Positions 8,535 through 20,972 of a stretch of DNA of 64,000 nucleotides are shown here, piece after piece (within the stretch, counting starts at the first letter, position 1; the number at the start of each line of letters is the position of its first letter). Both the position numbers and the translations under genes were made by a program. Under the pieces are notes generated by a model. The model saw only the letters and a list, made by a program, of their open reading frames with translations. It was not told the DNA's origin and made no database searches. The DNA is from Ectobacillus sp. JY-23. GTDB lineage: Bacteria > Bacillota > Bacilli > Bacillales > Bacillaceae_G. Location: NCBI RefSeq assembly GCF_023022965.1, contig NZ_CP095462.1, positions 1,116,001 through 1,180,000 on the forward strand, in the 5' to 3' direction.

Positions 8535-11500
8535 TTAGAACAGAGAAAGTTGGTTTTGATCCGGTAAAGATTCTAAACAGCCGAGAGTATCTAAATAACT
8601 GATAATCGTTTTAGATACTTTTGCTCGTTGCTGCAAGTCTTCTTTAGAAAGAAACTCCCCTTGTTCACGTGCGTTCACAATATTAATGGCCGCGTTCGTT
8701 CCCAATCCATCAATTGCATTAAATGGCGGTATTAACGACATACCATCAATAATAAAGTCTGTTGCGCTAGAACGATATAAATCCACCTTACTAAAGGAGA
8801 AGCCGCGCTCGCACATTTCAAGTGCCATCTCAAGCACCGTCAACAAACTCTTTTCTTTTGGCGATGCATCCAAGCCCTTTTGTAAAATCTCATCAATATT
8901 AGCGCGAATAGCTGCCGATCCCTTTGTCATTGCCTCTACATCAAAATCATCTGCACGAACTGTAAAGTACGCTGCGTAGTACAACAGCGGGAAATGCACT
9001 TTAAAATAAGCGATACGCACCGCCATTAATACATACGCAGCTGCGTGCGCCTTCGGAAACATGTACTTAATCTTCTTACAAGAGTCAATGTACCACTCCG
9101 GTACATTGTTCTTTCTCATTTCTTCTTCCCACTCCGGTGGCACGCCTTTTCCTTTACGAACCGATTCCATGATTTTAAACGCTAAAGAAGGCTCAAGCCC
9201 TTGATAAATTAAGTAGACCATAATGTCGTCACGACATCCAATTACCTCACTTAGTGTACATGTACCACTATAAATAAGCTCATTAGCGTTTCCAAGCCAT
9301 ACATCTGTTCCGTGAGAAAGGCCTGAAATTTGAACAAGCTCTGAGAATGTTGTTGGCTTTGTTTCTTCTAGCATTTGTCTTACGAATTTCGTTCCAAACT
9401 CCGGAATACCGAGCGTTCCAGTTTTACAGTTAATTTGTTCTTCTGTGACCCCTAAAGAAGCTGTACCTGAAAAGATTTTCATAACCTCAGGGTCATCGGT
9501 TGGAATGGTTTTCGGATCAATGCCGCTTAAATCTTGCAGCATTCGAATTACTGTTGGATCATCGTGTCCAAGAATATCAAGCTTCAGCAAGTTATCATGA
9601 ATAGAATGGAAATCAAAATGTGTTGTTTTCCACTCTGATGACGTATCGTCTGCTGGAAACTGAATAGGAGTAAAATCAAATACATCCATGTAATCCGGGA
9701 CTACAATAATACCACCTGGATGCTGACCTGTCGTTCGCTTTACACCGGTGCACCCCATGGCCAAACGCTCCACTTCTGCACCACGCATCGTTAAATTATG
9801 ATCAGAAGCATATCCCTTTACATAACCAAATGCCGTTTTATCTGCGACAGTACCAATTGTACCTGCGCGATACACATTATCCTCACCAAACAGTACTTTT
9901 GTATAGTTGTGTGCACGCGGCTGATATTCTCCGGAGAAATTCAAATCAATATCGGGTACCTTATCTCCTTTAAAACCAAGAAACGTTTCAAATGGAATAT
10001 CATGTCCGTCTTTTTTATAACGTGTACCGCAGTTCGGGCAGTCTTTATCAGGTAAATCAAATCCAGAACCAACAGAGCCATCATTAAAGAAGTGAGAATG
10101 TTTACAGCTTGGACAAATATAGTGCGGTGGCAATGGATTTACCTCGGTAATCTCCATCATAGTTGCGACAAAAGAAGAACCAACAGAACCACGTGATCCA
10201 ACGAGATAACCATCATCAAGTGATTTCTTTACAAGCTTATGTGAGATTAAATAAATAACTGCAAATCCGTGCCCAATAATACTTTTCAACTCTTTTTCCA
10301 GACGCGCTTCTACGATTTCTGGAAGATTATCGCCATATATACTGCGTGCACGCCTGTAACTCATATCACGGGTTTCTTCATCTGCCCCTTCAATGCGCGG
10401 TGTATACAGATCGTCCTTAATTGGCTTTACATCACCAATCATGGCCGCTACTTTTTGTGTATTTGTTACAACAATTTCCTTCGCAACATCTTCTCCCAAA
10501 AATGCAAATTCATCTAACATTTCATCCGTAGTCCGGAAGTGAACAGAAGGAAGGTTATGTCTGTTAAGTGGATTTGCTCCCCCTTGCGAGCTGATAAGAA
10601 TCTTACGATAAATGGCATCTTCAGGATCTAAATAATGAACATTTCCGGTTGCTACAACCGGCTTTTCCAGTGTTTTCCCAAGGTTTACAAGGTTGGTTAG
10701 TATGGTTTTAAGCTGACCTTCATTTTGCACGAGTTCCAACTCAATCAGATGCTTTAATACAGAAGGCGGCATAACTTCAATATAATCGTAAAATTGGATG
10801 AGTTCTTCCGCTTCTTCTGGTCCTTTCTGCATCATTGCTTCAAATACCTCACCTTTGTCACATGCTGTGCCCACAAGAATACCGCTTCTATATTTTTTTA
10901 ACACTGAGCGAGGAATACGTGGTACGCGGTAATGATATTGCACATGAGATAACGAAACAAGCCTATATAAATTTTTTAACCCTTCATCAGATGTTGCTAA
11001 AAGCGTGACATGACTCGGCCTACCTCTCTTATAAGAGTCGCCTTGCCCCATGCTATCATTGAGCTGATCATGATGTGTATACCCTTTGGTAATTACCTCT
11101 TTTAGCATCTTTGCAAGTAAGTATCCGGTTGCTTCTGCATCATAAATGGCACGGTGATGCTGGACAAGTTCAATATCAAACTTTTTACAAAGCGTATTTA
11201 AGCGATGGTTTTTTAACTCTGGTAATAAAAAACGAGCCAATTCCAATGTATCAATAACGGGATTGATGCTCTTTGGCATACCGTACTTTTTAAAACCTGT
11301 ATTCAAAAAACCCATATCGAAGGATGCATTGTGGGCTACAAGCGTACAATCACCCATCCATTCTGCAAACTCTCTTAGAACTACATCTACATCGGGCGCA
11401 TCACGAACCATATCATCCGTAATACCCGTTAGCTCAATTGTCGTAGCGGATAATGGATGATGCGGATTGGCAAAGCGCTCAAATCGGTCTACAATTTCAC

Positions 11501-12830
11501 CATTATGAATTTTTACTGCTGCAAGTTCAATAATGGTATCGTACACTGCAGATAATCCAGTTGTCTCAACGTCAAATACGACATATGTTTCGTCTGCAAG
11601 CGAACGATGCGCTTCGTTGTAAGCAATAGGAACACCATCATTGACAAGATTGGCTTCTACACCGTATATGACCTTAATGTCATTTTTTTTACCTGCGCTG
11701 TACGCTTCCGGAAATGATTGCGCGACTGCATGATCCGTAATGGCAACAGCTTCGTGTCCCCATTTTTTCGCTTGTGCCACCAGCTTAGATACCGGTGTTA
11801 CCGCATCCATTTGGCTCATAGGGGTATGCAGATGGAGCTCAACGCGCTTTTCTCCTTCAGGAGCGCGATCTACACGTACAGGCCCTTTTATTTCATTAAC
11901 ATCGTTGGCCATCATAATTAAGTCTCGAACAAACGTGTCATCTTGGAACGATCCACGCACTTTGACCCACATGCCTTTTTTTATTTTTTGAAAGGCAGGA
12001 AGATCTTCTTTGTCGCGTGAAAACATTTTGACCATAATGGAATCTGTATAGTCGGTAACTTTAAAGGTCAGAAGTGTTCGACCGCTACGCAGTTCTTTTG
12101 TTTCCACATGAAATACGTAGCCTTGAATTGTTTTTCGTTTTTCTTCCTCACGTATATCTCGGAGCGGTGTAATTTCTTCATCCGGTTTAATTAAGTAGCC
12201 TATAACAAGCGGTTGATCATCAATTACAATCTCTTCTTTCTTTGCAATCTCTTCCATTGCTTGCAGCACTTTTTCACGATCTTCCTGCTGCGTTTGCTCG
12301 CGAAACTTTTGAATTTCAGCGTCATTTCCAACTACCTTTGTATCTACTGTAAATTGTGGAAAGCCAAAACGTTCATATTGCTCTCCAATCGATTTCGCCA
12401 TATTCTTTTTAACTGTCGCCGCTTCGAGATCGTTGTTCACTTGAAGCTGCAGTTTAATGCCATTTACTTGCGGCAACTGATCTTTTAAGTATGCAAACAT
12501 AGGAGAGAACGGAATTTTCCTTGTACAAAGCGGCCAATACGATTGCACATCCTGTTCTGTAAATTGCTTTGTCGAAGTTTGAATAGCAAAAGACACATTG
12601 GCAATATGAGAGAACGTTTTCTCTAATTGACTTTCAAATAGTTCGTATACATTAGCAGGCAGCACACGTGGTAACATAAACCGGAAAAACCAGCTCTTTG
12701 TCCGTTTATCTACAAGCAGCTTTTCAATTCCGCCGTCACGAAAATATTGTGTAACAAAATCTTCGGGTAAACCAAGTTGCTGTAATAAAATCATAAACCG
12801 CTCTTGTTGCTCTTTCGTCAGCGCTGTCAC
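8535..12830 (-). CDS. polC: DNA polymerase III alpha subunit, Gram-positive PolC type
   Basis: PolC is the replicative polymerase of low-GC Gram-positives, with built-in 3'-5' proofreading. The 1431-residue protein has an N-terminal domain and an OB fold. A PHP domain ([14 protein letters not shown], near 330) is interrupted by a DEDDh exonuclease ([19 protein letters not shown], near 415-433; [11 protein letters not shown]). Further on are a zinc finger (CPSCKH...CPNCGTRY), the palm with [12 protein letters not shown] holding two catalytic aspartates, and HPGGIIVVP. The last residues, QNQLSLF, form a sliding-clamp binding motif. Length matches B. subtilis PolC closely. proS lies just upstream with a terminator between. 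Confidence 0.98.
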   Translation of the reverse strand: MTALTKEQQERFMILLQQLGLPEDFVTQYFRDGGIEKLLVDKRTKSWFFRFMLPRVLPANVYELFESQLEKTFSHIANVSFAIQTSTKQFTEQDVQSYWPLCTRKIPFSPMFAYLKDQLPQVNGIKLQLQVNNDLEAATVKKNMAKSIGEQYERFGFPQFTVDTKVVGNDAEIQKFREQTQQEDREKVLQAMEEIAKKEEIVIDDQPLVIGYLIKPDEEITPLRDIREEEKRKTIQGYVFHVETKELRSGRTLLTFKVTDYTDSIMVKMFSRDKEDLPAFQKIKKGMWVKVRGSFQDDTFVRDLIMMANDVNEIKGPVRVDRAPEGEKRVELHLHTPMSQMDAVTPVSKLVAQAKKWGHEAVAITDHAVAQSFPEAYSAGKKNDIKVIYGVEANLVNDGVPIAYNEAHRSLADETYVVFDVETTGLSAVYDTIIELAAVKIHNGEIVDRFERFANPHHPLSATTIELTGITDDMVRDAPDVDVVLREFAEWMGDCTLVAHNASFDMGFLNTGFKKYGMPKSINPVIDTLELARFLLPELKNHRLNTLCKKFDIELVQHHRAIYDAEATGYLLAKMLKEVITKGYTHHDQLNDSMGQGDSYKRGRPSHVTLLATSDEGLKNLYRLVSLSHVQYHYRVPRIPRSVLKKYRSGILVGTACDKGEVFEAMMQKGPEEAEELIQFYDYIEVMPPSVLKHLIELELVQNEGQLKTILTNLVNLGKTLEKPVVATGNVHYLDPEDAIYRKILISSQGGANPLNRHNLPSVHFRTTDEMLDEFAFLGEDVAKEIVVTNTQKVAAMIGDVKPIKDDLYTPRIEGADEETRDMSYRRARSIYGDNLPEIVEARLEKELKSIIGHGFAVIYLISHKLVKKSLDDGYLVGSRGSVGSSFVATMMEITEVNPLPPHYICPSCKHSHFFNDGSVGSGFDLPDKDCPNCGTRYKKDGHDIPFETFLGFKGDKVPDIDLNFSGEYQPRAHNYTKVLFGEDNVYRAGTIGTVADKTAFGYVKGYASDHNLTMRGAEVERLAMGCTGVKRTTGQHPGGIIVVPDYMDVFDFTPIQFPADDTSSEWKTTHFDFHSIHDNLLKLDILGHDDPTVIRMLQDLSGIDPKTIPTDDPEVMKIFSGTASLGVTEEQINCKTGTLGIPEFGTKFVRQMLEETKPTTFSELVQISGLSHGTDVWLGNANELIYSGTCTLSEVIGCRDDIMVYLIYQGLEPSLAFKIMESVRKGKGVPPEWEEEMRKNNVPEWYIDSCKKIKYMFPKAHAAAYVLMAVRIAYFKVHFPLLYYAAYFTVRADDFDVEAMTKGSAAIRANIDEILQKGLDASPKEKSLLTVLEMALEMCERGFSFSKVDLYRSSATDFIIDGMSLIPPFNAIDGLGTNAAINIVNAREQGEFLSKEDLQQRAKVSKTIISYLDTLGCLESLPDQNQLSLF

Positions 12831-12848
12831 ATCGCTCCTCCTCTCTAC

Positions 12849-12882
12849 AAAAAGTAAAGTAAGGTACAGAAGTGTACCTTAC
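12849..12882 (-). terminator. Terminator of proS
   Basis: A perfect 10-bp stem GTAAGGTACA / TGTACCTTAC with a CTTC loop lies 5 bp past the proS stop, followed by TTTACTTTTTG. Confidence 0.85.
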
Positions 12883-12886
12883 TTGT

Positions 12887-14587
12887 CTATTTTATAATAC
12901 TTTTGATGTAGCTGGAAAGTTCTTCGATTGCCATCTCTTGTGACTCATTCGTTTGGCGAACCTTTACCTCTACAATGCCTTCCTCTGCTTTTTTACCTAC
13001 TGTAATACGAATTGGGAAACCAAATAAATCAGCATCGGCAAACTTTACGCCCGCACGCTCTTGACGATCATCCAATAGTACATCATAACCTTCTGCTATC
13101 AAAGCTTCGTAAATCTTCTCTGCTTTTTCACGTTGTACATCGACTTTTACATTAACAGGAATGACATGTACAGTAAATGGCGCAACCGCTGCAGGCCATT
13201 TTAAACCATGCTCATCATTATATTGTTCAGCAATCGCTGCGACCGTACGCGACACACCAATGCCGTAGCATCCCATAATCATAGATTGCGTTTTACCATT
13301 TTCGTCAAGATACGTCGCACCCATTGCTTCACTATAACGTTTACCAAGCTTGAATACATGACCTACCTCAATACCTTGGGCAAACTGAATAACACCTTGT
13401 CCGTCTGGAGATAGGTCCCCTTCTTGGATGAAGCGAAGATCTGCAAACTGCGCAACCGTGTAATCAATGTCAACATTAATATTAATGTAATGATATCCTT
13501 CTTCATTTGCGCCACAACATCCATTGACAATGGCACCAACTGCATGGTCTGCAATGATTTCTAAGTCTTCTGGCGCTCCGATTGGTCCAAGTGAGCCCAC
13601 CGTACAGTTCATAAGCTTCTGTACTTCCTCCGCACTTGCAAGTTCAACCACAGAAGCGCCGTATAAGTTCTTTACTTTAATATCATTTACTTCATGATCT
13701 CCACGCACAAGAACCATAACGAACTTATCATCTACTTTAAAAATCATAGATTTAAAGCATTTGGTTGGGTCAAGCTGCAAAAACTTTGATACATCAGCAA
13801 TTGATTTTTGATTTGGCGTTTCTACTTTTTTGGCAGCCTGTACAGCTTCTGTACTTTTTTCATATGTAGCGACCACTGGTGCCATTTCAATATTCGCAGC
13901 GTAAGAAGATGTATCAGAGTACGCAATTGTATCTTCACCAATATCAGATAGCACCATAAACTCATGCGTATCTTTTCCGCCCATTGCACCGGAATCTGCA
14001 ATAACAGCGCGGAAATTCAAGCCGCAACGACTAAATATATTTGTATATGCTTGGAAGAGGCGATCATACACTTCATCTAAACTTTCCTGCGATGCATGGA
14101 AGGAATACGCATCTTTCATTAAAAATTCGCGCCCGCGTAGCAAACCAAAACGAGGTCTTTTTTCATCACGGAACTTTGTTTGAATTTGATATAAAGTCAC
14201 CGGCAAACGCTTATAGGATTTAACCTCATCACGCACAAGTGCGGTAATTACCTCTTCGTGTGTGGCACCAAGCGCGAAATCGCGCTCATGTCTGTCCTTC
14301 ATACGCATCAGTTCTGGTCCATAAGAATACCAACGGCCGGATTCTTGCCATAATTCTGCAGGCTGAAGGGCAGGCATTAAAAGCTCCAATGCTCCAGCGC
14401 GTTCCATCTCTTCACGAATAATTTTTTCCACATTATGCAATACCTTTAAACCAAGAGGCAAGAAGCTATAAATACCAGATGCGTTTTGACGCATAAATCC
14501 TGCTCGCAATAACAACTGGTGGCTTTTCACCTCGGCGTCAGCCGGCACTTCGCGAAGTGTCGGGCTGAAGATCATACTTTGTCTCAT
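12887..14587 (-). CDS. proS: Prolyl-tRNA synthetase (bacterial type with editing domain)
   Basis: ProS charges tRNA-Pro with proline. The 566-residue product is the bacterial type. Class II motifs include [20 protein letters not shown] (motif 1) and [21 protein letters not shown] (motif 2). A YbaK-like editing insertion spans about residues 230-385 and contains [19 protein letters not shown]. Motif 3 ([14 protein letters not shown]) follows, then a C-terminal anticodon-binding domain ([20 protein letters not shown]). No T-box leader is seen, since rseP ends only 30 bp upstream. It lies in the usual rseP-proS-polC order. Confidence 0.97.
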   Translation of the reverse strand: MRQSMIFSPTLREVPADAEVKSHQLLLRAGFMRQNASGIYSFLPLGLKVLHNVEKIIREEMERAGALELLMPALQPAELWQESGRWYSYGPELMRMKDRHERDFALGATHEEVITALVRDEVKSYKRLPVTLYQIQTKFRDEKRPRFGLLRGREFLMKDAYSFHASQESLDEVYDRLFQAYTNIFSRCGLNFRAVIADSGAMGGKDTHEFMVLSDIGEDTIAYSDTSSYAANIEMAPVVATYEKSTEAVQAAKKVETPNQKSIADVSKFLQLDPTKCFKSMIFKVDDKFVMVLVRGDHEVNDIKVKNLYGASVVELASAEEVQKLMNCTVGSLGPIGAPEDLEIIADHAVGAIVNGCCGANEEGYHYININVDIDYTVAQFADLRFIQEGDLSPDGQGVIQFAQGIEVGHVFKLGKRYSEAMGATYLDENGKTQSMIMGCYGIGVSRTVAAIAEQYNDEHGLKWPAAVAPFTVHVIPVNVKVDVQREKAEKIYEALIAEGYDVLLDDRQERAGVKFADADLFGFPIRITVGKKAEEGIVEVKVRQTNESQEMAIEELSSYIKSIIK

Positions 14588-14617
14588 TGTATTCGCACCT
14601 CTTTATCCAAGTTCAAC

Positions 14618-15874
14618 TTATAAAAAGAATTTTTTAATATCGTTCCATGTAACAACCAACATCAAAAGCATAAGAAGCGCAAATCCAACAAAATGGACCA
14701 TTCCTTCTTTTTGTCTGTCTAATGGTTTTCCTCGCAATGCTTCTACAAGGAAAAACATTAATCTTCCTCCATCAAGTGCCGGAATTGGGAGCAAGTTAAA
14801 CAAGCCAAGATTGACGCTTAATGCAGCAGTCAGACCTAATAAATTGACAAGCCCTGATTTGGCAACCTCACCTGTTAAATTGTAAATGCCGACGGGACCT
14901 GACAATGCATCAATAGAGAATTGTCCTGTTATCAGCTGTACTAAAGAAACAAACACGAGCTGTGTCATGCGAATTGTTTGTTCAAAGCCTAGCTTAACAG
15001 AACCCAACAATGATTTTTCTACCGGAGGATATACACCAATTCGCCCTATATCTTCATTCCCCTCCTGCTCTGCAGCAGGTACCAACTTTACAGTAAGATT
15101 TTCAGTATCACGTGTGATATCCATTGTTAATTCATTGCCAGGGTTTTTCCGAATTAGAGTTGTTACATCTTTCCAAGATTGCATCTCTACTTTATTAATT
15201 GCACGGATTTCATCACCTTCTTGTAGACCCGCTTTATCGGCAACCCCATTCTCTACTAATTTTCCAATTTCCGGTCTATCTACAGGGATTCCTTGTACAA
15301 GCCCAATAATCATGAACAAAATAAACGCTAAAATAAAATTCATGGCAGGCCCAGCAAAGATTGTAAGTGCACGTTGCCCTAAGGATTTAGATGTAAATTG
15401 ACGGTGGTACGGCGCAATTTGAATTTCTTCTCCCCCAGCCACATAACGTGCTTTTTCATCTACCACAAAGGTTTGTGGTGAATCTTCATACTCTTCATAG
15501 CCAGTAACTGTTAGTTTGTGTTCAAGATCTGCATGCTCAACTTCCAATATGCGTGCATTTGGATATCGCTCCATGTTATCTAGCACAATTTTTTCTACAG
15601 CACCGCCCCTGTTCAATAACAGTGCTACTTTCGTCCCAGGTTTTAACTCGATTGTCTCAGGATCTTCTCCTGCCATACGTACATAACCACCAAGAGGTAA
15701 CAGACGAATGGTATAGACTGTCTCGTTTTTCATAAAAGAAAAAATCTTAGGCCCAAAACCGATTGCAAATTCACGACACAGAATGCCTGCACGCTTTGCA
15801 AAATATAAATGACCGAGTTCATGAAAGAAAACAAGTACACCAAAAACTACGATAAAGGCAATCGCTGTATTCAC
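14618..15874 (-). CDS. rseP: Site-2 zinc metalloprotease RseP/RasP
   Basis: RasP is a membrane-embedded site-2 protease that cleaves anti-sigma factors such as RsiW, as well as signal-peptide remnants. The zinc motif HELGH lies in the first transmembrane segment (AIAFIVVFGVLVFFHELGHL). A PDZ domain occupies about residues 205-285 (GVADKAGLQEGDEI). The second zinc site is NLLPIPALDGGRL, followed by a last membrane segment. The GTG at 15874 (MNTAIAF, 418 residues) has the best spacing to AAAGGTGG; an ATG at 15880 is the alternative. It sits between dxr and proS. Confidence 0.95.
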   Translation of the reverse strand: MNTAIAFIVVFGVLVFFHELGHLYFAKRAGILCREFAIGFGPKIFSFMKNETVYTIRLLPLGGYVRMAGEDPETIELKPGTKVALLLNRGGAVEKIVLDNMERYPNARILEVEHADLEHKLTVTGYEEYEDSPQTFVVDEKARYVAGGEEIQIAPYHRQFTSKSLGQRALTIFAGPAMNFILAFILFMIIGLVQGIPVDRPEIGKLVENGVADKAGLQEGDEIRAINKVEMQSWKDVTTLIRKNPGNELTMDITRDTENLTVKLVPAAEQEGNEDIGRIGVYPPVEKSLLGSVKLGFEQTIRMTQLVFVSLVQLITGQFSIDALSGPVGIYNLTGEVAKSGLVNLLGLTAALSVNLGLFNLLPIPALDGGRLMFFLVEALRGKPLDRQKEGMVHFVGFALLMLLMLVVTWNDIKKFFL

Positions 15875-15891
15875 TTCCATAACCACCTTTT

Positions 15892-17028
15892 CTAAATTTG
15901 TTCCAACACAAACCTTCTGGTCTCTTCATCAATCATACAAATTTCTTCTAAGGACGGATTGTGTACAACGACATGTCGTTGCATGGCTTCTTCAATTAAA
16001 TCTTCAATCTGTAAAAAACTGATTTTCTTGTCCAAAAACGCTGCAACGGCTGCCTCATTCGCAGCATTCATTACGGTAGGTAAGCTACCGCCTGTTTTAC
16101 CTGCTTGAAAAGCAAAATCCAAGCAACGAAATCTTTCCAGGTTCATCTGCTCAAAATGCAGTGCGCCAACTTCCCACAATCGTAAGGATTGGCCCGAAAG
16201 TGGTAAACGGTTTGGATAAGTCAGTGCATATTGGATAGGTACTCGCATATCCGGTGTACCAAGCTGTGCAATCACGCTTCGATCTGAGAATTCTACCATG
16301 GAATGAATGATACTTTCCTTATGTAATAACACCTCAATATTTTCATAAGCTACATCAAACAGCCAATGCGCTTCAATTACCTCAAGACCTTTATTCATCA
16401 TAGTAGCCGAATCAATGGTAATTTTCGCTCCCATGGACCAATTAGGATGCTTAAGTGCATCTTCTACTGTCACATGCTGTAAATCATCACGCGTTTTGTC
16501 ACGGAAGCTACCGCCTGATGCTGTTAAAATAAGCTTTTCAATGCAATTGTAATTTTCACCGTTTAAGCATTGAAAAATAGCAGAATGCTCACTATCTACC
16601 GGAATGAGGGGTACATTTGCTTGGCGTGCGGCAGCTGTAACGAGATGTCCTGCGGTTACAAGTGTTTCTTTATTCGCAATTGCAATTGTTTTTTTGGTTT
16701 CAATAGCACGTAGTGTTGGTACTAGTCCGATACTACCCATTACTGCGTTAACAAGTATATCAGCATCGTACAAAGCAACTTCGACTAAGCCATCTTCACC
16801 ATAAACAACTTTAGTGTTGCCAGCAATGGAACGCAACCGTTCTGCATCTGCTTTATTTTGTACAGATACAAGTTCTGGTGAAAACTCAGCTAGCAGCTGC
16901 TGAGCAAAATCCACGTTACGCCCGACAGAAAAGGCTGTAAGCTGAAATACATCCTTATGTTCTCGAATAACATCAATCGTTTGCGTTCCGATGGAGCCGC
17001 TCGCCCCCAATAAACTGATTTTCTTCAT
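15892..17028 (-). CDS. dxr: 1-deoxy-D-xylulose 5-phosphate reductoisomerase
   Basis: Dxr converts DXP to MEP with NADPH in the non-mevalonate isoprenoid pathway, feeding undecaprenyl and quinone synthesis. The 378-residue product starts [21 protein letters not shown] (NADPH-binding GASGSIG). It has the substrate and metal motifs NKETLVTAG and [14 protein letters not shown] (about residues 120-155) and ASGGSFRD near 186. AGGAG lies 9 bases before the ATG at 17028; a longer in-frame start reaching into cdsA is rejected. Neighbour uppS uses the isoprenoid precursors this pathway makes. Confidence 0.96.
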   Translation of the reverse strand: MKKISLLGASGSIGTQTIDVIREHKDVFQLTAFSVGRNVDFAQQLLAEFSPELVSVQNKADAERLRSIAGNTKVVYGEDGLVEVALYDADILVNAVMGSIGLVPTLRAIETKKTIAIANKETLVTAGHLVTAAARQANVPLIPVDSEHSAIFQCLNGENYNCIEKLILTASGGSFRDKTRDDLQHVTVEDALKHPNWSMGAKITIDSATMMNKGLEVIEAHWLFDVAYENIEVLLHKESIIHSMVEFSDRSVIAQLGTPDMRVPIQYALTYPNRLPLSGQSLRLWEVGALHFEQMNLERFRCLDFAFQAGKTGGSLPTVMNAANEAAVAAFLDKKISFLQIEDLIEEAMQRHVVVHNPSLEEICMIDEETRRFVLEQI

Positions 17029-17041
17029 TACAAACAGCTCC

Positions 17042-17827
17042 TCAAATGAAATGCAAAAAGTGTAGCAGCGGCAATACAAACAGCAAGCTGTCAAATCGAT
17101 CTAAAATACCACCGTGCCCCGGCAAGATTTTACCGGAATCCTTAACACCATAATGGCGCTTAAATGCTGATTCAACAAGATCGCCAATTTGTCCAAAGGC
17201 AGACACTGCCACAGTAACAGCGATTAAAAAGAAAATATGATCGCTAATCGGCACAAAGGCATTATATATAAGTGCAATTACTACTGCACAAAGGATACCG
17301 CCTACTGACCCTTCTACCGTTTTATTGGGACTAATCTCTGGCCACAATTTTCGTTTTCCTATTGCTTTACCTATAAAATACGCTCCTGTATCCGTTGCCC
17401 AAATGATAAAAAACGCATAAAAAATATACTCAAGGCCACTGCTGCGCGTTTCATTCATATAGTAAAAGCCCATCGCCACATAAATAGTAGCCGTTAACAA
17501 GAAGGAAGCATCATCAAAAGTAAATGTATTCTTAGATAGGACTGTATATGATAGTAACAATAGCACAATGATAAATGTAATCTCAACCTTGGTGATTTCA
17601 AGACTGCCAAACAAGTCGACATGGCTTGGAATTAAAATGAGCCATAGTAACAATCCTGTTAACATAGTAGGAAGAGAAACAAACGACAGTCCTTTCATTC
17701 TAATAAGCTCAAATAAACCGATTGATGCCAGTGCATAAATAGCAATGGTGAACAAGAGCCCCCCGTACCATACAACTGGTACAAACACAGCAATTGCGAT
17801 GAGCGCTGTAATAATTCGCTCCTTCAT
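17042..17827 (-). CDS. cdsA: Phosphatidate cytidylyltransferase
   Basis: CdsA makes CDP-diacylglycerol from phosphatidate and CTP, the entry to anionic phospholipids. The 261-residue protein is highly hydrophobic, with about seven to eight membrane segments. It ends in the family signature [14 protein letters not shown]...[13 protein letters not shown], where HGGxxDRxD binds metal and substrate. It lies between uppS and dxr, the standard order. Its last residues, LLHFLHFI, end 13 bp before the dxr start. Confidence 0.95.
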   Translation of the reverse strand: MKERIITALIAIAVFVPVVWYGGLLFTIAIYALASIGLFELIRMKGLSFVSLPTMLTGLLLWLILIPSHVDLFGSLEITKVEITFIIVLLLLSYTVLSKNTFTFDDASFLLTATIYVAMGFYYMNETRSSGLEYIFYAFFIIWATDTGAYFIGKAIGKRKLWPEISPNKTVEGSVGGILCAVVIALIYNAFVPISDHIFFLIAVTVAVSAFGQIGDLVESAFKRHYGVKDSGKILPGHGGILDRFDSLLFVLPLLHFLHFI

Positions 17828-17845
17828 AAACGATACCTCGCTTTC

Positions 17846-18613
17846 TTATACCCCTCCGAACCTGCGTCCTCTTTTTTGGAAGTTCAAAATTGCTTCAAGC
17901 AAATGCTCCTCCGTAAAATCAGGCCAGAATACATCCGTAAACCAAAGCTCTGTATACGCGATTTGCCAAAGCATAAAATTGCTGATGCGAATCTCACCAC
18001 TTGTTCGGATAAGTAAATCTGGATCTGGCAAATTCTTTGTCATTAAGTAAGAGGAAACCAATTCTTCGGTAATCTCTTGTGGATGTAAGTTTTCCTCCTT
18101 ACTAGCTGTAACCAAATTTCGGATGGCATAAACCATTTCATCACGACTACCATAGTTTAACGCAAAATTTAAAATTAAACCGGTATTATCCTTTGTATCA
18201 TCCATCGCTTTTTTAATGGCAGCACGGGTATGTGTAGGGAGACCTTGTTCATGGCCAATTAATCGCACCTGCACATTTTCTTCTACAAGTTCCGGTAAAA
18301 AGGTACCTAAAAACTCCTGAGGTAACTTCATGAGGAAATCTACTTCTTGTTTAGGACGTTTCCAATTTTCTGTAGAAAACGCATACAGTGTAAGCACCTT
18401 TACACCCATTTCATTAGCGAATTTTGTTATTTTACGAACAACCTTCATTCCTTCATGATGCCCCGCAATACGCGGCATTGCTTTACGCTTTGCCCAGCGA
18501 CCATTACCATCCATAATAATAGCGATATGCTCAGGAACATACCCTTTCTTAGCTTCCTTCACCATCTCTTCAAACGATTGATTTCGCTCTCGAAAGAAAA
18601 ACTTCTTTAACAT
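17846..18613 (-). CDS. uppS: Undecaprenyl diphosphate synthase
   Basis: UppS condenses isopentenyl diphosphate onto farnesyl diphosphate in cis to give C55-PP, the lipid carrier for wall synthesis. The 255-residue product has the diphosphate-binding MDGNGRWAKRK with the essential aspartate (about residues 34-44), GHHEGMKVVRKI, YAFSTENWKRP, and the C-terminal RTSGEIRISNFMLWQIAYTE. The ATG at 18613 follows GGAGGG by 7 bases; a start at 18628 would lie upstream of that site. The frr terminator separates it from frr. Confidence 0.96.
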   Translation of the reverse strand: MLKKFFFRERNQSFEEMVKEAKKGYVPEHIAIIMDGNGRWAKRKAMPRIAGHHEGMKVVRKITKFANEMGVKVLTLYAFSTENWKRPKQEVDFLMKLPQEFLGTFLPELVEENVQVRLIGHEQGLPTHTRAAIKKAMDDTKDNTGLILNFALNYGSRDEMVYAIRNLVTASKEENLHPQEITEELVSSYLMTKNLPDPDLLIRTSGEIRISNFMLWQIAYTELWFTDVFWPDFTEEHLLEAILNFQKRGRRFGGV

Positions 18614-18653
18614 ATTGAAACCCTCCACGAGCTCAGGTATTCCTTAAAAGTGT

Positions 18654-18679
18654 AAAAAGACCCCCTTACGCAGAGGGTC
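18654..18679 (-). terminator. Terminator of frr
   Basis: A GACCC/GGGTC stem begins 17 bp past the frr stop and is followed by TTTTTAC on the minus strand. Confidence 0.8.
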
Positions 18680-18695
18680 ATGCCAAAAGTATGAG

Positions 18696-19253
18696 TTATA
18701 CTTCCATAATTTCTTTTTCTTTTGTTTTTGAGATTTCGTCAATTTTTACGATGTGCTTATCTGTTTCTTTTTGAATGGTGTCTGTATGTCCACGCAATTC
18801 ATCTTCTGTAATCTCACCGTTTTTCTCAAGTTTCTTTAATTCATCGTTTGCATCACGACGTACGTTGCGGACCGCAACTTTTGCATCTTCAGAATACTTT
18901 TTAACAACCTTTACCAATTCACGACGACGCTCTTCTGTTAGCGCAGGGAATGCAATACGAATGACAGTTCCATCGTTTGTTGGGTTAATGCCAAGGTCTG
19001 ATTTTAGAATTGCTTTTTCAATGTCACTGATAGAAGACTTATCGTATGGCTGAATTACCAACAAACGCGCTTCTGGTACCGTAATGTTTGCCAACTGAAT
19101 AACTGGTGTTGGTGCACCATAATAGTCAACTGTAATCTTTTCTAAAACAGATGCGCTTGCACGACCTGCACGAACTGTACCAAGTTCTCTTGAGAATGCT
19201 GAAATTGCTTTGTCCATTTTATCTTTTGCATTCGTTAGTACTTGCTGTGCCAT
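18696..19253 (-). CDS. frr: Ribosome recycling factor
   Basis: RRF splits post-termination ribosomes together with EF-G. The 185-residue product has the normal length and motifs: [17 protein letters not shown] (about residues 24-40), [16 protein letters not shown], the PYDKSS turn, and the long helical hairpin [20 protein letters not shown]. It lies 2 bp after pyrH and is followed by a terminator, so it ends the rpsB-tsf-pyrH-frr group. Confidence 0.97.
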   Translation of the reverse strand: MAQQVLTNAKDKMDKAISAFSRELGTVRAGRASASVLEKITVDYYGAPTPVIQLANITVPEARLLVIQPYDKSSISDIEKAILKSDLGINPTNDGTVIRIAFPALTEERRRELVKVVKKYSEDAKVAVRNVRRDANDELKKLEKNGEITEDELRGHTDTIQKETDKHIVKIDEISKTKEKEIMEV

Positions 19254-19255
19254 TA

Positions 19256-19975
19256 TTATTTCCCCCTCACAATTGTGCCAATATTTTCACCAAGAACCGC
19301 TCGTTTAATGTTGCCTTCTTCCATAATAGAAAACACAATTAACGGAATATCATTATCCATACATAAAGAAGAAGCTGTAGAATCCATTACACCTAATCCT
19401 TCTTTTAATACGTCTAAGTATGTTAACGTATCGTACTTTGTAGCAGTATCATCTAGAGATGGATCTGCAGTATATACGCCATCAACATTATTTTTTGCCA
19501 TTAAGATAACATCTGCTTCAATTTCCGCAGCACGCAATGCCGCTGTTGTATCTGTAGAGAAATAAGGATTACCTGTGCCTGCTGCAAAAATTACAACACG
19601 TTTTTTCTCTAAGTGACGAATTGCTTTGCGGCGAATATAAGGTTCTGCTACTTGTCTCATTTCAATAGACGTTTGCACGCGCGTTTGAATACCTAAATTC
19701 TCCAAGCTATCTTGAAGAGCTAAAGAGTTCATAACCGTAGCGAGCATCCCCATGTAATCCGCATTTGCACGATCCATGCCCATTTCGCTTCCTGTTTTTC
19801 CACGCCAGATATTGCCGCCGCCTACTACTACAGCAACTTCTACTCCTAGTTCTGCTACTTCTTTTACTTGCTGTGCTACAGACTTAATCACAGCCGGGTT
19901 GATTCCAAAGCCGTGCTCTCCAGCCAATGCTTCCCCGCTCAATTTGAGCACGACACGATTGTATTTCGCTTGCAT
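19256..19975 (-). CDS. pyrH: UMP kinase
   Basis: PyrH phosphorylates UMP to UDP, a committed step to UTP and CTP, and is the bacterial hexameric amino-acid-kinase type. The 239-residue product has [12 protein letters not shown] at the start (phosphate binding), [10 protein letters not shown] (about residues 50-59) and the [17 protein letters not shown] motif near 133-149. It also has [12 protein letters not shown]. Allosteric control by GTP and UTP is known in the family. It sits between tsf and frr, with a terminator from tsf upstream, so it may be transcribed by readthrough or from its own promoter. Confidence 0.97.
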   Translation of the reverse strand: MQAKYNRVVLKLSGEALAGEHGFGINPAVIKSVAQQVKEVAELGVEVAVVVGGGNIWRGKTGSEMGMDRANADYMGMLATVMNSLALQDSLENLGIQTRVQTSIEMRQVAEPYIRRKAIRHLEKKRVVIFAAGTGNPYFSTDTTAALRAAEIEADVILMAKNNVDGVYTADPSLDDTATKYDTLTYLDVLKEGLGVMDSTASSLCMDNDIPLIVFSIMEEGNIKRAVLGENIGTIVRGK

Positions 19976-20001
19976 AACGAACCTCCGTACATCTTTATTT
20001 T

Positions 20002-20025
20002 AAAAAAGGGAACACCATGTGTCCC
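20002..20025 (-). terminator. Terminator of tsf
   Basis: GGGGACAC / GTGTTCCC with an ATG loop is followed by six T, 10 bp past the tsf stop. It sits between tsf and pyrH and may be partial. Confidence 0.75.
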
Positions 20026-20035
20026 CTCGTTTGTA

Positions 20036-20923
20036 TTAGTTGTTACCTTTTACTTGGTTCATTACTTCTTCAGCGAAGTTGTCTTGACGCTTTTCAATAC
20101 CTTCTCCTACAGCATAGCGTACGAAAGATTTTACAGTTGCGCCCTTAGACTCAGCAAATTTACGCACTTTCATATCTGGGTCTTTGATGAAAGATTGATC
20201 AAGTAAGCAAATATCTTCAAAGAATTTGCCAAGACGACCTTCTACCATTTTCGCAACGATATTTTCAGGTTTACCTTCGTTAAGAGCTTGTTGTGTTAAT
20301 ACTTCACGCTCACGAGCAATTTCTTCCTCTGTTACTGCGCTACGATCGATATATTTAGGATTTACAGCCGCGATATGCATAGCAATATCTTTTGCAGCTG
20401 CTTCATCAGTTGTTCCTTCAAGAAGCGTCAATACGCCGATACGACCACCCATATGAAGGTAAGCACCAAATGCATCGTTGTCACCTTTTGTCACAACTTC
20501 AAAACGACGAAGTGTTAGCTTTTCACCAATTTTAGCAATTGCTGTGTTGATGTGCTCTTCTACTACTGTACCGTTATCCATTGTTTGTGTAAGAGCTTCT
20601 TCTACAGTAGCTGGTTTTTTAGCTAGCAAATGTGAAGCAAGTTCTTTTGTTAACGTTTGGAAACCTTCGTTTTTCGCAACGAAATCTGTTTCAGAGTTAA
20701 CCTCAAGGATAACAGCTTCATTTCCATTTACTTCAACATACGTTAAACCTTCAGCAGCGATACGATCAGCTTTTTTCGCAGCTTTTGCAATACCTTTTTC
20801 ACGAAGAAAATCAATTGCTTTTTCCATATCTCCGTTTGTTTCAGTCAACGCTTTTTTACAATCCATCATACCCGCGCCTGTTTTTTCGCGAAGTTCTTTT
20901 ACCATTTGTGCAGTAACTGCCAT
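20036..20923 (-). CDS. tsf: Elongation factor Ts
   Basis: EF-Ts exchanges GDP for GTP on EF-Tu. The 295-residue product begins [26 protein letters not shown], the EF-Ts signature 1. It then has the [16 protein letters not shown] and [13 protein letters not shown] motifs (around residues 44-85) and a C-terminal dimerisation region ending near MNQVKGNN. It follows rpsB with a hairpin terminator between, as in most bacteria, giving lower tsf transcription from the rpsB promoter. Confidence 0.97.
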   Translation of the reverse strand: MAVTAQMVKELREKTGAGMMDCKKALTETNGDMEKAIDFLREKGIAKAAKKADRIAAEGLTYVEVNGNEAVILEVNSETDFVAKNEGFQTLTKELASHLLAKKPATVEEALTQTMDNGTVVEEHINTAIAKIGEKLTLRRFEVVTKGDNDAFGAYLHMGGRIGVLTLLEGTTDEAAAKDIAMHIAAVNPKYIDRSAVTEEEIAREREVLTQQALNEGKPENIVAKMVEGRLGKFFEDICLLDQSFIKDPDMKVRKFAESKGATVKSFVRYAVGEGIEKRQDNFAEEVMNQVKGNN

Positions 20924-20972
20924 AGTTTTCAGCCTCCTAATTTTATGTATATAAAAGTATGTGTTATCGTGT

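Noticed and set aside
14588-14620. T-box leader for proS
   Set aside because: Only 30 bp separate rseP and proS, far too short for a T-box.
14886-15401. 171-codon plus-strand frame antisense to rseP
   Set aside because: Serine-rich shadow of a conserved gene with no ribosome binding site.
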